This document shows positions 32,410 to 39,914 of a stretch of 41,102 nucleotides of DNA, piece after piece; positions within the stretch are counted from its first letter, which is position 1, and every line of letters begins with the position of its first letter. Source of the stretch: Patescibacteria group bacterium (GTDB lineage: Bacteria; Patescibacteriota; Minisyncoccia; Moranbacterales; UBA2206); the NCBI GenBank assembly GCA_030837625.1, contig JAUPKF010000007.1:1-41102 (forward strand), written 5' to 3'. The notes beneath the pieces were generated by a model. The model ran no database searches and was not told the DNA's origin. It was given only the letters and a program-made list of their open reading frames with translations. Made by a program: the position numbers and the translations under genes.

Positions 32410-32811
32410 ATGGATACCGTAGCACAAATGTTGACTAAAATAAGAAACGCCCAGATGGCTGGCAAGGAAGAAGTCGCGGTTAGCGCTTCCAAGTTGAAGA
32501 TGGCTATCGCGAAAATTCTTGAAAAGGAAGGTTTTATTGAGAAAGTGGTTCAAATAGAGGACGGGAAGTTTTCTAATATCATAATGAAACTTAAGTATTT
32601 CAAGATTTCTGGCACCAAGAGAATCCCAGCTATCCAGGGAATAAAGAGGAAAAGTAAGCAAGGACAGAGACAATATGTTAAGAATAAGGAATTAAAAAGT
32701 GTAAAAAACAATTTTGGCTTGGCGATAATTTCTACCCCCCAGGGAGTTATGACGGGAAAAGAATCGAGAGAGAAAGGGCTGGGAGGGGAGTTTATTTGCG
32801 AAGTCTGGTAA
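32410..32811 (+). CDS. rpsH: Ribosomal protein uS8
   Basis: S8 binds the central domain of 16S rRNA. The start ATG at 32410 gives MDTVAQMLTKIRNAQMAGKEEV; an upstream frame overlapping rpsN is not used. The C-terminal LAIISTPQGVMTGKESREKGLGGEFICEVW is diagnostic. 133 aa. Confidence 0.97.
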   Translation: MDTVAQMLTKIRNAQMAGKEEVAVSASKLKMAIAKILEKEGFIEKVVQIEDGKFSNIIMKLKYFKISGTKRIPAIQGIKRKSKQGQRQYVKNKELKSVKNNFGLAIISTPQGVMTGKESREKGLGGEFICEVW

Positions 32812-32814
32812 TAA

Positions 32815-32912
32815 CGCGATGCGAATCTACGAATGACATTCGAATCTACGAATCTGCGAATGACGCGAATAAAAAATTCGTGAATTCGGATACATTCGTT
32901 GATTCGAATCGG
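32815..32912 (+). repeat. 'tacgaat' intercistronic hairpin before rplF (A family)
   Basis: It starts CGCGATGCGAATCTACGAATG 3 nt after the rpsH stop. The 5' arm has an extra CTGCGAATGACGCGAAT unit; the 3' arm is invariant and ends 8 nt before the ATG. Confidence 0.9.
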
Positions 32913-32920
32913 TAAATGAT

Positions 32921-33469
32921 ATGAGTAAAATCGGGAAAAAATCAATAGTGATTCCGGAAGGCGTGGAAGTGAAAATTGACGACAAGCGGAATGTCGAAAT
33001 CAAGGGACCTAAAGGGGAGCTTGGTTTGAAATTGTACAAGGAAATCGATTTGGAAATCGAGGGCAAGGAAATTCTGGTGAGAAAGTCGGAAAAATTCAAA
33101 GAAGCTAACGCGTTTTGGGGTTTGACACGAGCACTCATAAATAATATGGTCACGGGTGTGAGCGCGGGTTATGAAAAGAAGTTGGAACTCAAAGGCGTAG
33201 GTTTTAGAATGTCGCTTCAAGGAAAAAAACTGGTTATGGCGCTTGGATTTTCCCACCCGGTTGAAATAGAAGTTCCGGAAAGCATAACGGCAAAGGTTGA
33301 GGAAAATAACATCCTCTCGATCTCGGGAATTGACAAACAATTGGTGGGGCAATTTGCCGCCAACGTGAGAGCGCTGAAAAAAGTCGAGCCCTATAAAGGA
33401 AAAGGATTCAGATACACGGACGAGCAAGTTCGAAGAAAAGTGGGAAAGAAGGCGGGTACAGCGAAATAG
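32921..33469 (+). CDS. rplF: Ribosomal protein uL6
   Basis: L6 has two related domains and contacts the sarcin-ricin loop. The protein (182 aa) begins MSKIGKKSIVIPEGVEVKI and ends with the family RALKKVEPYKGKGFRYTDEQVRRKVGKKAG. Confidence 0.97.
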   Translation: MSKIGKKSIVIPEGVEVKIDDKRNVEIKGPKGELGLKLYKEIDLEIEGKEILVRKSEKFKEANAFWGLTRALINNMVTGVSAGYEKKLELKGVGFRMSLQGKKLVMALGFSHPVEIEVPESITAKVEENNILSISGIDKQLVGQFAANVRALKKVEPYKGKGFRYTDEQVRRKVGKKAGTAK

Positions 33470-33472
33470 TAA

Positions 33473-33577
33473 CGCGATGCGAATCTACGAATAACATCCG
33501 AATCTACGAATCTACAAATATGCGAATATGCGAATGAAAAATTCGTGAATTCGGATACATTCGTTGATTCGAATCGG
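33473..33577 (+). repeat. 'tacgaat' intercistronic hairpin before rplR (A family)
   Basis: It starts CGCGATGCGAATCTACGAAT 3 nt after the rplF stop and is the longest copy (extra CTACAAATATGCGAATATG unit). The invariant 3' arm ends CGAATCGG, 7 nt before the ATG. Confidence 0.9.
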
Positions 33578-33584
33578 TATATTT

Positions 33585-33932
33585 ATGAAAACAAGCAGGA
33601 ACAATTTAAGATTGCATAGAAAAAGAAGGATAAAGGCCAAGGTTTTTGGTACAGCTGAAAGACCCAGACTTTGTGTTTTTCGAAGCCTTCAAAATATTTA
33701 CGCCCAGATGGTGGATGACGCTGAGGGGAAGACTTTGGTTTTTGCCAGCCTTAAAAATATAAAAAAATCCAAAAATAACGTCGAAGGAGCGAAAGAGCTG
33801 GGAAAAATTATTGCCAAAGCGGCTGCGGGAAAAAAGATAAAAGAAATTGTTTTTGATAGGTCGGGTTATAAATATCACGGAAAAGTGAAAGCGCTCGCGG
33901 AAGGAGCGCGAGAAGGCGGACTTAAATTCTAA
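33585..33932 (+). CDS. rplR: Ribosomal protein uL18
   Basis: L18 holds 5S rRNA in the central protuberance. From the ATG at 33585 the protein is 115 aa with [32 protein letters not shown]-like core ([13 protein letters not shown]) and [26 protein letters not shown]. The TAA stop starts a B-family repeat. Confidence 0.97.
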   Translation: MKTSRNNLRLHRKRRIKAKVFGTAERPRLCVFRSLQNIYAQMVDDAEGKTLVFASLKNIKKSKNNVEGAKELGKIIAKAAAGKKIKEIVFDRSGYKYHGKVKALAEGAREGGLKF

Positions 33933-33933
33933 G

Positions 33934-34019
33934 TTACGAACTACGAAATAAGCGAACTACGAAAAAATGCGGGGAAAATCTGGAGATGTTTCGTAGTTAG
34001 TTTATTTCGTAGTTCGTAA
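33934..34019 (+). repeat. 'gaactacgaaa' intercistronic hairpin before rpsE (B family, copy 3)
   Basis: The left arm is identical to the fusA copy over more than 30 nt counting the shared TAAG stop context (TAAGTTACGAACTACGAAAT). The right arm ends TTTCGTAGTTCGTAA, 8 nt before the ATG. Confidence 0.9.
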
Positions 34020-34027
34020 ATAATATT

Positions 34028-34549
34028 ATGGCTAGAGACAATAAAAGATTCAAGACCAAGCGCGAGAAGCCGGAGTATGACCAGAAGCTTTTAGATTTGG
34101 CGAGAGTGACTCGCGTGGTGAAAGGCGGACGGCGTTTTCGATTTCGCGCGACTTTGGTTATTGGCAACCGAAAAGGGAAAGTTGGCGTGGGAGTAGGAAA
34201 AGGAGCGGATGTTTCGGACGCGATAAAAAAAGCTTTTGATGATGCCAAGAAGAATATGATAACAGTTGGTTTGAGTAAAAATACCATCGCTCACGATGTT
34301 TATTGCAAAAAAGGAAGTGCTAAGATAATTTTGAAACCGGCGCCGGTCGGAAGAGGAATCGTGGCGGGAGGAGCGGTAAGAGCCGTGGTTGATTTTGCCG
34401 GTATCAAAGATATCGTTTCAAAATCTCTGGGAACGGCCAATAAGCTGAACGTTGCCAGAGCGGCAATCGCGGCCTTGCAAATGTTGGAAGGATCAAAGTT
34501 GAAAGCGGAAAAAATGGGGAGAGCACATAATATGAAACATGAAGCATAA
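34028..34549 (+). CDS. rpsE: Ribosomal protein uS5
   Basis: S5 is at the mRNA entry and helps decoding accuracy. It contains VTRVVKGGRRFRFRATLVIGN, KVGVGVGKGADVSDAI and the GSAKIILKPAPVGRGIVAGGAVRAVVDFAG stretch. 173 aa. The last residues NMKHEA and the stop come from the CATGAAA-type repeat that follows, so the C-terminus has been rewritten by the repeat. Confidence 0.96.
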   Translation: MARDNKRFKTKREKPEYDQKLLDLARVTRVVKGGRRFRFRATLVIGNRKGKVGVGVGKGADVSDAIKKAFDDAKKNMITVGLSKNTIAHDVYCKKGSAKIILKPAPVGRGIVAGGAVRAVVDFAGIKDIVSKSLGTANKLNVARAAIAALQMLEGSKLKAEKMGRAHNMKHEA

Positions 34550-34566
34550 AACATGAAACAAATAGC
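34531..34566 (+). repeat. 'catgaaa' words overlapping the rpsE end
   Basis: ATGAAACATGAAGCATAAAA and CATGAAAC words span the rpsE stop and reach the rplO start. Only one arm is present. Related to the ftsK-rodZ repeat. rpmD would be expected in this gap but is absent. Confidence 0.7.
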
Positions 34567-34977
34567 ATGAATATTAATGACTTAAAATTGAATAACAAGC
34601 GGAAGAAGCGGAAGACGATCGGGCGGGGCGGGAAGAAAGGCACTTATTCCGGACGAGGCAACAAAGGGCAAAAAGCCCGAAGCGGCGGGAATGTTAATCC
34701 TCTTTTTGAAGGCGGACGTTCGACTTTGGTGGATCATATGAAAAAGAAGCGCGGGTTTACTTCAAGGAAGGCTAAAAAAGTTATCGTAAAGTTTTCCGAA
34801 TTGGCGAAAAAGTTTGAGAACGGCGCCAAGATTACAGTGGAAGATTTGGTAAAAAACAACTTGGTTAAGAAAGTCGATGCTCCACGGGGCGTAAAAATCC
34901 TCGGTCCGGCTGATGGGAAAACAAAGTTTGCTTTTGAAGAAAAAATCTTTTTGTCGAAATCAGTAGAAAAAAAATAA
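34567..34977 (+). CDS. rplO: Ribosomal protein uL15
   Basis: L15 is a late-assembly 50S protein. The glycine/arginine-rich N-terminus (KRKTIGRGGKKGTYSGRGNKGQKARSGG) and the L15 C-terminal core are intact. 136 aa. It directly follows rpsE, without rpmD (uL30). Confidence 0.96.
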   Translation: MNINDLKLNNKRKKRKTIGRGGKKGTYSGRGNKGQKARSGGNVNPLFEGGRSTLVDHMKKKRGFTSRKAKKVIVKFSELAKKFENGAKITVEDLVKNNLVKKVDAPRGVKILGPADGKTKFAFEEKIFLSKSVEKK

Positions 34978-34989
34978 GTTAGTCTGTAT

Positions 34990-35035
34990 ACCTACGAAAG
35001 TACAAAATCGTACAAAAATACAAAAGTACAAAAAT
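34990..35035 (+). repeat. One-armed 'tacaaaa' word repeat after rplO
   Basis: CTACGAAAGTACAAAATCG then TACAAAAATACAAAAGTACAAAA. The same words form a full hairpin between adk and map, but here no complementary arm is seen. Confidence 0.6.
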
Positions 35036-35110
35036 TCTGGTGAAGTTTTTTGAAAAGTAATAACGAAAAGTTGGAATTGGGCGAAACGATTATCAATAAA
35101 GGAGGATATA

Positions 35111-35350
35111 ATGAGAAAACAGGCAGCTATTTTTGCTGTAACATTTTTTGTTTACGGCCTTCTGTTTTTTCCAACCTTGGGTTTTTCCGGTGACAGAGGC
35201 ATGATAGCTCTTTCTTGCGCAACCGTGTTTATCGTTGTGTACTTCTCGGAGTTCAGTAAGCTTCGAGAAAGGCTGTTAACTTTTTTTGTTATGACCCTGA
35301 CAGCGGGGATAATCGGATACTTGTTGTCTTATTGTATATGGGGGGTATAA
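35111..35350 (+). CDS. Small hypothetical membrane protein, 79 aa
   Basis: I do not recognise the family. Three hydrophobic segments are seen: about 5-24 (AAIFAVTFFVYGLLFFPTLG), 31-47 (IALSCATVFIVVYFSEF) and 55-77 (LLTFFVMTLTAGIIGYLLSYCIW), with a short basic loop KLRERL. The Shine-Dalgarno AAAGGAGGA (about 35098-35106) is strong, unlike the ribosomal genes on either side. It sits between rplO and secY, where no gene is usual. The end of the gene holds the putative secY promoter. Confidence 0.75.
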   Translation: MRKQAAIFAVTFFVYGLLFFPTLGFSGDRGMIALSCATVFIVVYFSEFSKLRERLLTFFVMTLTAGIIGYLLSYCIWGV

Positions 35351-35351
35351 T
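35324..35351 (+). promoter_or_regulatory. secY promoter inside the end of the small membrane gene
   Basis: TTGTCT (35324-35329) and TATAAT (35346-35351) with a 16-nt spacer. The -10 overlaps the upstream stop codon. Confidence 0.5.
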
Positions 35352-35361
35352 GTATTCGTTC

Positions 35362-35385
35362 GGAGAGGAATGCCCATGCCTCTCC
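35362..35385 (+). promoter_or_regulatory. Hairpin in the secY leader
   Basis: GGAGAGG (35362-35368) pairs perfectly with CCTCTCC (35379-35385) around a 10-nt loop, 20 nt before the secY ATG. There is no T run directly after it, so it is a structural leader rather than a clear terminator. Confidence 0.5.
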
Positions 35386-35404
35386 CCAGTTCTAACTTTT
35401 TGTT

Positions 35405-36676
35405 ATGTTTGATAAACTTATTCAAATCTTCAAAATAAAAGAACTTCGGAATAAGATATTTTTTATTCTGGCGCTTTTGGTGGTTTTCCGTTTGGCGGCC
35501 AATATTCCCATTCCGGGCGTGGATCAGGAACGTTTGCGGGATTTTTTTCAAAATAACGAATTTTTCGGTTTGCTCAATCTTTTTTCCGGTTCCGGGCTTT
35601 CTAGCATTTCGATCGTGATGCTGGGAGTGGGGCCGTACATCACCGCTTCGATTATTATGCAGTTGATGACGATGATCATTCCGCGGCTGGAGCAAATTTA
35701 CAAAGAAGAAGGCGAAGCCGGGCGGCAAAAATTCAACCAATGGACGCGTTGGCTGACCGTGCCGCTGGCGGCTATGCAGACTTTCGGGATGACGGCGCTT
35801 TTTCGCAGCCAGGGAATTTTAGGCGCGGCGGGGGCGTTCGAGATCGCTTCGATGATAATCATCGCCGTGGCCGGTACGGTTTTTCTTATGTGGCTGGGCG
35901 AACTTATCACTGAAAAGAAAATCGGCAATGGAGTATCTCTGGTAATTTTCGCCGGAATCGTGTCCGGAATTCCTTCGGCGGTTTCGCAGATTATGGCGAC
36001 TTGGGATTCTTCCCAATTTTTCACTTATCTTATTTTTCTCGCTATCATAATCGCTTCCGTGGCTGCGGTGGTTTTCATCACCGAGGGGCAAAGAAATATT
36101 CCAGTTTCCTACGCCAAGCGGATTCGGGGCAACAAAATGTACGGCGGGACATCCACTCATCTGCCTCTTCGTATCAATCAAGCCGGAGTGATCCCGATTA
36201 TTTTCGCGATGTCGATTATGCTCTTCCCCGGGATGGTCGCTAACTTTTTGGCGGGGGCGGGAAATCAGACAGTGGCGGGAATCGCCCAATTTATCACTAA
36301 CATTTTCCAAAATCAGTTTTTTTACGGCTCGATGTATTTCATCCTGGTCGTAGCCTTCACTTATTTCTACACGGCGGTGGTTTTTGATCCGCACAAAATC
36401 GCCGAGTCTTTGCAAAAACAAGGCGGATATATTCCGGGAATCCGGCCGGGACACACCACGGCGGAATATCTTTATAAAATTATGAATCGGGTAACCCTTT
36501 CTGGTGCCGCTTTTTTGGGGCTGATTGCGGTTTTGCCTTTTATCGTTCAAGCTTTCACTAGCATCGGTTCGGTGACCGTCGGCGGAACGGGACTGCTCAT
36601 TGTTGTGTCCGTGGTGATTGAAACTATCAAGCAGGTGGAAGGGCAACTTGTCATGCGCGATTATGAGGGGTTCTAA
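35405..36676 (+). CDS. secY: Protein translocase subunit SecY
   Basis: SecY is the membrane channel of the Sec pathway. The 423-aa protein has ten predicted helices. Family motifs: PIPGVDQERL near the first helix, the SISIVMLGVGPYITASIIMQL plug/TM2 region, and the cytosolic loops with QKFNQWTRWLTVPLA and the conserved RGNKMYGGTSTHLPLRINQAGVIPIIFA. It ends QLVMRDYEGF, typical of SecY. adk and map follow, the usual spc-operon order. Confidence 0.97.
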   Translation: MFDKLIQIFKIKELRNKIFFILALLVVFRLAANIPIPGVDQERLRDFFQNNEFFGLLNLFSGSGLSSISIVMLGVGPYITASIIMQLMTMIIPRLEQIYKEEGEAGRQKFNQWTRWLTVPLAAMQTFGMTALFRSQGILGAAGAFEIASMIIIAVAGTVFLMWLGELITEKKIGNGVSLVIFAGIVSGIPSAVSQIMATWDSSQFFTYLIFLAIIIASVAAVVFITEGQRNIPVSYAKRIRGNKMYGGTSTHLPLRINQAGVIPIIFAMSIMLFPGMVANFLAGAGNQTVAGIAQFITNIFQNQFFYGSMYFILVVAFTYFYTAVVFDPHKIAESLQKQGGYIPGIRPGHTTAEYLYKIMNRVTLSGAAFLGLIAVLPFIVQAFTSIGSVTVGGTGLLIVVSVVIETIKQVEGQLVMRDYEGF

Positions 36677-36725
36677 ATTCAGTGCGATTGTTGTAGCAAG
36701 ATATTTGCATTTGAGTTGGATGCTC

Positions 36726-36830
36726 AAATTTCTAATTTCTAATTCCTAATTTCTAATAAAATTTCCAATGTCCAATTTTGAAATTAGGCATTTTATTAGG
36801 TGAATTAGAAATTAGGTGAATTAGAAATTC
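36726..36830 (+). repeat. 'aatttcta' inverted repeat between secY and adk
   Basis: The left arm (36726-36761) is AAATTTCTAATTTCTAATTC and CTAATTTCTAATAAAA. The right arm (36791-36830) is TTTTATTAGGTGAATTAG and AAATTAGGTGAATTAGAAAT. It ends about 60 nt before the adk ATG, so it does not abut the start. I see no gene in 36677-36891. Confidence 0.8.
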
Positions 36831-36891
36831 TGCAGAAGAAAACCTGATTAATTTCTAAGATTTTTGTTATATTTCTAAAGATTATTAAAAT

Positions 36892-37545
36892 ATGAATCTT
36901 GTTATTTTGGGTCCGCAGGGGTCGGGGAAAGGAACGCAGGCGGAAAAGTTGGCGCAAAAATTTGATCTAGAGCACATTGATATGGGCAAATTTTTGCGTG
37001 AAGTGGCCGTTTTAGGATCGCCGTTAGGAAAAGAAATACACGAAATAATAAATGTCCGAAAGGAGTTGGTTGACGATAAAATTCTGAAAAAAGTATTGCA
37101 CCTGAAGCTTCAAGATTTGTCGAGAGAAAAAGGGATTATTTTTGATGGAGTACCGAGAAAACAAGATCAACTAGAATATTTTGAAGCGGCAATGGTTGAA
37201 TTTGGCAGACATATCGATAAAATTATTTACATTAAGTTGTCGGAAAAAGAATCGGTTGAAAGAATTTCCAAGAGGCGTATTTGCGACAAATGCAAAAAAG
37301 TTTATATTTTCGGCAGGGATATAGAGAGGGAAGATGAAAAATGCCTTGATTGTAATGGAAATATTATTCACAGAATTGACGACACGCCGGAAGGAGTGAA
37401 AAAACGGCTGGGGATATTTGAAACCGAAACAATGCCGATTGTCGAATATTATAAAAAACAAGGCAAGACTATTGAGATTAGTGGCGGGCAGGGGGTTGAG
37501 AAAGTTTTTGAAGATATTTTAGGGGAGCTGGGGGATATTGAATAG
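36892..37545 (+). CDS. adk: Adenylate kinase, zinc-lid type
   Basis: The enzyme interconverts ATP + AMP and 2 ADP. The P-loop GPQGSGKGT is at residues 7-15, and the AMP-binding and FDGVPRKQDQ motifs are present. The lid carries four cysteines (C131, C134, C151, C154) as in zinc-binding adenylate kinases. The lid-hinge RIDDTPEGVKKRL is at about 161-173. Length 217 aa, normal. It follows secY as in most bacteria. Confidence 0.95.
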   Translation: MNLVILGPQGSGKGTQAEKLAQKFDLEHIDMGKFLREVAVLGSPLGKEIHEIINVRKELVDDKILKKVLHLKLQDLSREKGIIFDGVPRKQDQLEYFEAAMVEFGRHIDKIIYIKLSEKESVERISKRRICDKCKKVYIFGRDIEREDEKCLDCNGNIIHRIDDTPEGVKKRLGIFETETMPIVEYYKKQGKTIEISGGQGVEKVFEDILGELGDIE

Positions 37546-37554
37546 ATTGTTTTC

Positions 37555-37648
37555 CCTACGAAAGTACAAAAGGCATACAAAATTACAAAAGTACGAAAAC
37601 CAAGTTTTGTATTTTTGTACTTTTGTAAAATTTTGTAATTTTGTAGGT
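37555..37648 (+). repeat. 'tacaaaa' inverted repeat between adk and map
   Basis: The left arm has CCTACGAAAGTACAAAAGG and CATACAAAATTACAAAAG. The right arm (about 37602-37648) has GTTTTGTATTTTTGTAC and TTTTGTAATTTTGTAGG. It ends 2-3 nt before the map ATG. Confidence 0.85.
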
Positions 37649-37650
37649 GT

Positions 37651-38406
37651 ATGATTATAACTAAAACCGAAAAAGAAATAGAGGCGATGCGAGCGGGAGG
37701 CAAGATTCTGGCGGGGATTATGGCTGAGATTGGAAGGAATATCGTTCCCGGGCAAAACACGCATACGATTGACCAGCTGGCGAGAAAGCTGGTTTTTGAT
37801 AATGGCGGAATTCCGATTTTCGAAGGTTACGGCACGCCTCCGTTCCCGTCCAGTGTGTGCGTTTCCATCAATTCCGAAGTGGTTCACGGCATTCCAAGGC
37901 GTGACAGGATTATTCAAGATGGCGACATTGTGAAAATCGATATCGGAATGAAATGGGGAGGGATGATAACGGATATGGCGAGAACATTTGAAGCGGGAAA
38001 AGTCAGCCCGACGGCGCGAAAACTCGTCAACGCTACGCGCGAAAGCTTGGACAAGGGAATTGAGGAAATAAAAGCCGGAGCGAAGTTGAGCCAATACTCA
38101 ATCGCGGTGGACAGTTATGTCCGGTCGCATGGTTTTTCAACGGTGCGCGAACTGGTGGGACACGGCGTAGGAAGAGAACTTCATGAAGATCCGCAGATTC
38201 TTAATTATAAAGCCAAGGGAAAGGATATTATTTTGAAAGAAGGCATGACGTTGGCGCTGGAGCCGATGATTAACGAGGGAACGCATTATATAAAGCTGAT
38301 GAGTGACGGTTGGACATACGCCACTAAAGACGGGAAATTAAGCGCGCACTTTGAAGATACAGTGGTGGTGAAAAAGGGCGGGTGTGAGATAATAACCCGA
38401 ATATAA
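37651..38406 (+). CDS. map: Methionine aminopeptidase, type I
   Basis: The enzyme removes the initiator methionine. All five metal ligands are visible: D97 (KIDIG), D108 (TDMART), H171 (GHGVGRELHEDP), E204 (LALEPM) and E235 (AHFEDTV), plus catalytic H79 (SEVVHGIP). 251 aa, no N-terminal extension. Follows adk in the usual order. Confidence 0.97.
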   Translation: MIITKTEKEIEAMRAGGKILAGIMAEIGRNIVPGQNTHTIDQLARKLVFDNGGIPIFEGYGTPPFPSSVCVSINSEVVHGIPRRDRIIQDGDIVKIDIGMKWGGMITDMARTFEAGKVSPTARKLVNATRESLDKGIEEIKAGAKLSQYSIAVDSYVRSHGFSTVRELVGHGVGRELHEDPQILNYKAKGKDIILKEGMTLALEPMINEGTHYIKLMSDGWTYATKDGKLSAHFEDTVVVKKGGCEIITRI

Positions 38407-38427
38407 ATTCCCAATTTCAAAATTCCA

Positions 38428-38880
38428 ATGTCAAATAAAGTCCTAAATCTAAATAGTGAAATCCGAGCAACTCGTTATCTGGGGATAGATTATGGCAAGT
38501 CCAGGGTCGGTTTGGCTGTGGCGGATGGCGAAACGGGAATGGCTTTCGTCTATGGCACGCTGGATAACGATAAAGACTTTTTGAATAATCTTTTGGAAAT
38601 AATAAACAAAGAAAAAATAACCCAGGTTGTTATTGGCATCCCATCTTATATTAACAGAAAAGAGGTGCAATACGACGGAGAGAAATTAGGAAAGATGATA
38701 AAAGAAGCGCTTCCACGGGTGGAAATAGAATATCAGAACGAAATGTTTACCACCAAAATGGCGCAATATAATTTGATTGAAAGGGGAGTAAAAGGCGTCA
38801 AAAAGCATGATGACGAGGAAGCGGCGAGGATAATTCTGCAAAGCTGGCTGGACGGGAAGCGCGTAACACGTAACACGTAA
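38428..38880 (+). CDS. ruvX: Holliday-junction resolvase-like RuvX/YqgF
   Basis: RuvX/YqgF is an RNase H-fold nuclease involved in 16S pre-rRNA processing. YLGIDYGKSRVGLAVAD (17-33) is the first catalytic motif, and QVVIGIPSYINRKE (about 71-84) and DDEEAARIILQSWL (about 127-140) are the others. The family usually has about 135-140 residues. The C-terminal KRVTRNT and the TAA stop come from the tandem CGTAACA repeat that follows. Confidence 0.93.
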   Translation: MSNKVLNLNSEIRATRYLGIDYGKSRVGLAVADGETGMAFVYGTLDNDKDFLNNLLEIINKEKITQVVIGIPSYINRKEVQYDGEKLGKMIKEALPRVEIEYQNEMFTTKMAQYNLIERGVKGVKKHDDEEAARIILQSWLDGKRVTRNT

Positions 38881-38966
38881 CACGTAACACGTAACACGTA
38901 ACACGTAACACTGAGAACCTTAGCGGACGTATTTTTTGTTGCATGTTTCATGTTTTGTGTTGCGTG
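38862..38966 (+). repeat. Seven 'cgtaaca' tandem units with inverse arm, ruvX end
   Basis: Seven exact 7-nt units (38862-38910) begin inside ruvX. About 40 nt later, words on the other strand (GCATGTTTCATG, GTGTTGCGTG at about 38941-38966) form a partial inverse arm. Confidence 0.8.
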
Positions 38967-38990
38967 AAATTGTGCTACAATTAAACAAAG

Positions 38991-39100
38991 CCCCGCACCA
39001 TTTCCGAAAGAAATAATATGCTGTGTAAAATTGTTCTCACGGAATCGCCTTCAGCTTAGATAATTTTAGACAGGAACTATTTTTTGTGAATTGGTACGGG
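38991..39100 (+). repeat. C-family leader before the glycosyltransferase gene (degenerate copy)
   Basis: CCCCGCACCATTTCCGAAAG (38991-39010) and GAATTGGTACGGG (39088-39100) form a weaker outer stem. CACGGAATCGCCTTCAGCTT is the conserved block with two changes. The final CAATTTTGT/ACAAAATTG hairpin is missing, and 36 nt separate the element from the ATG. Confidence 0.75.
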
Positions 39101-39136
39101 ACAAGTCTAAAAATTAATAAAAGTTAAAAAATCCAT

Positions 39137-39883
39137 ATGGAACAGAAACCATATCTGTCGGTGATTATAACGGCTTACAAAGAGGAGGAAAGATTGCCCA
39201 AAAACCTTCTTGAGTGCGAAAAATATTTTAGCGACAAAAATTACACCTATGAGGTTATCGTCATAGTTGACGGCTCTCCGGACAGAACCGCTGAAATAGC
39301 CAGGGGATTTCAAAATAAATTCAAAAATTTTAAAGTTATCGATAATCCGGTGAATCATGGCAAAGGTTATATTGTGCGTCAAGGACTGCTTGAAGCTAAG
39401 GGGGAATATAGATTGTTTTTTGACGCGGACGGTTCTACAGCAATAAATCATCTGGATTCACTTTTGCCTGAATTTAAAAATGGTTATGATGTGGTGATTG
39501 GCTCGAGGGATATCGAAGGCGCTTATGTTCAAGTGCATCAAGCCAAGTATAAGGAAATAATGGGCGATATGGGTAACTGGCTGATTCGAATAGTTCTTGG
39601 ACTCTGGAGTTATCCGGACACGCAATGTGGATTCAAGATGCTCACGGCCAAGGCGGCCGAGGAAGTGGCTAGTCGGATGGTGGTGGATCGATTTGGTTTT
39701 GATTTTGAGCTCTTAATTCTTGCCAAAAAGTTGGGATTCAAAATCAAGCAAATGCCGGTTCGCTGGCTGAACGAAGAAGGCTCAACGGTGACGCTCGCCG
39801 GTCCGAACGGGTATTTTCAGGTGATTTTGGATTTATTTAAGACAAGAATGAGATTGTGGAGCGGAGCGTATAAAATAAAATAA
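39137..39883 (+). CDS. GT2-family glycosyltransferase (dolichyl/undecaprenyl-phosphate-sugar synthase-like)
   Basis: The 248-aa single-domain protein has a GT-A fold: LSVIITAYKEEERL (7-20), VIVIVDGSPDRTAEIA (40-55), and the metal motif FFDADGST with DAD at 96-98. QCGFKML and the C-terminal VRWLNEEGSTVTL are typical of ALG5/DPM-like transferases that make lipid-phosphate sugars. No membrane helix is seen, so it acts at the inner face on a lipid carrier (inference). The next gene is galT-like, suggesting a shared sugar route. Confidence 0.85.
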   Translation: MEQKPYLSVIITAYKEEERLPKNLLECEKYFSDKNYTYEVIVIVDGSPDRTAEIARGFQNKFKNFKVIDNPVNHGKGYIVRQGLLEAKGEYRLFFDADGSTAINHLDSLLPEFKNGYDVVIGSRDIEGAYVQVHQAKYKEIMGDMGNWLIRIVLGLWSYPDTQCGFKMLTAKAAEEVASRMVVDRFGFDFELLILAKKLGFKIKQMPVRWLNEEGSTVTLAGPNGYFQVILDLFKTRMRLWSGAYKIK

Positions 39884-39914
39884 GCGTGATTGTGGCAAAG
39901 GGATATCTATAGAA

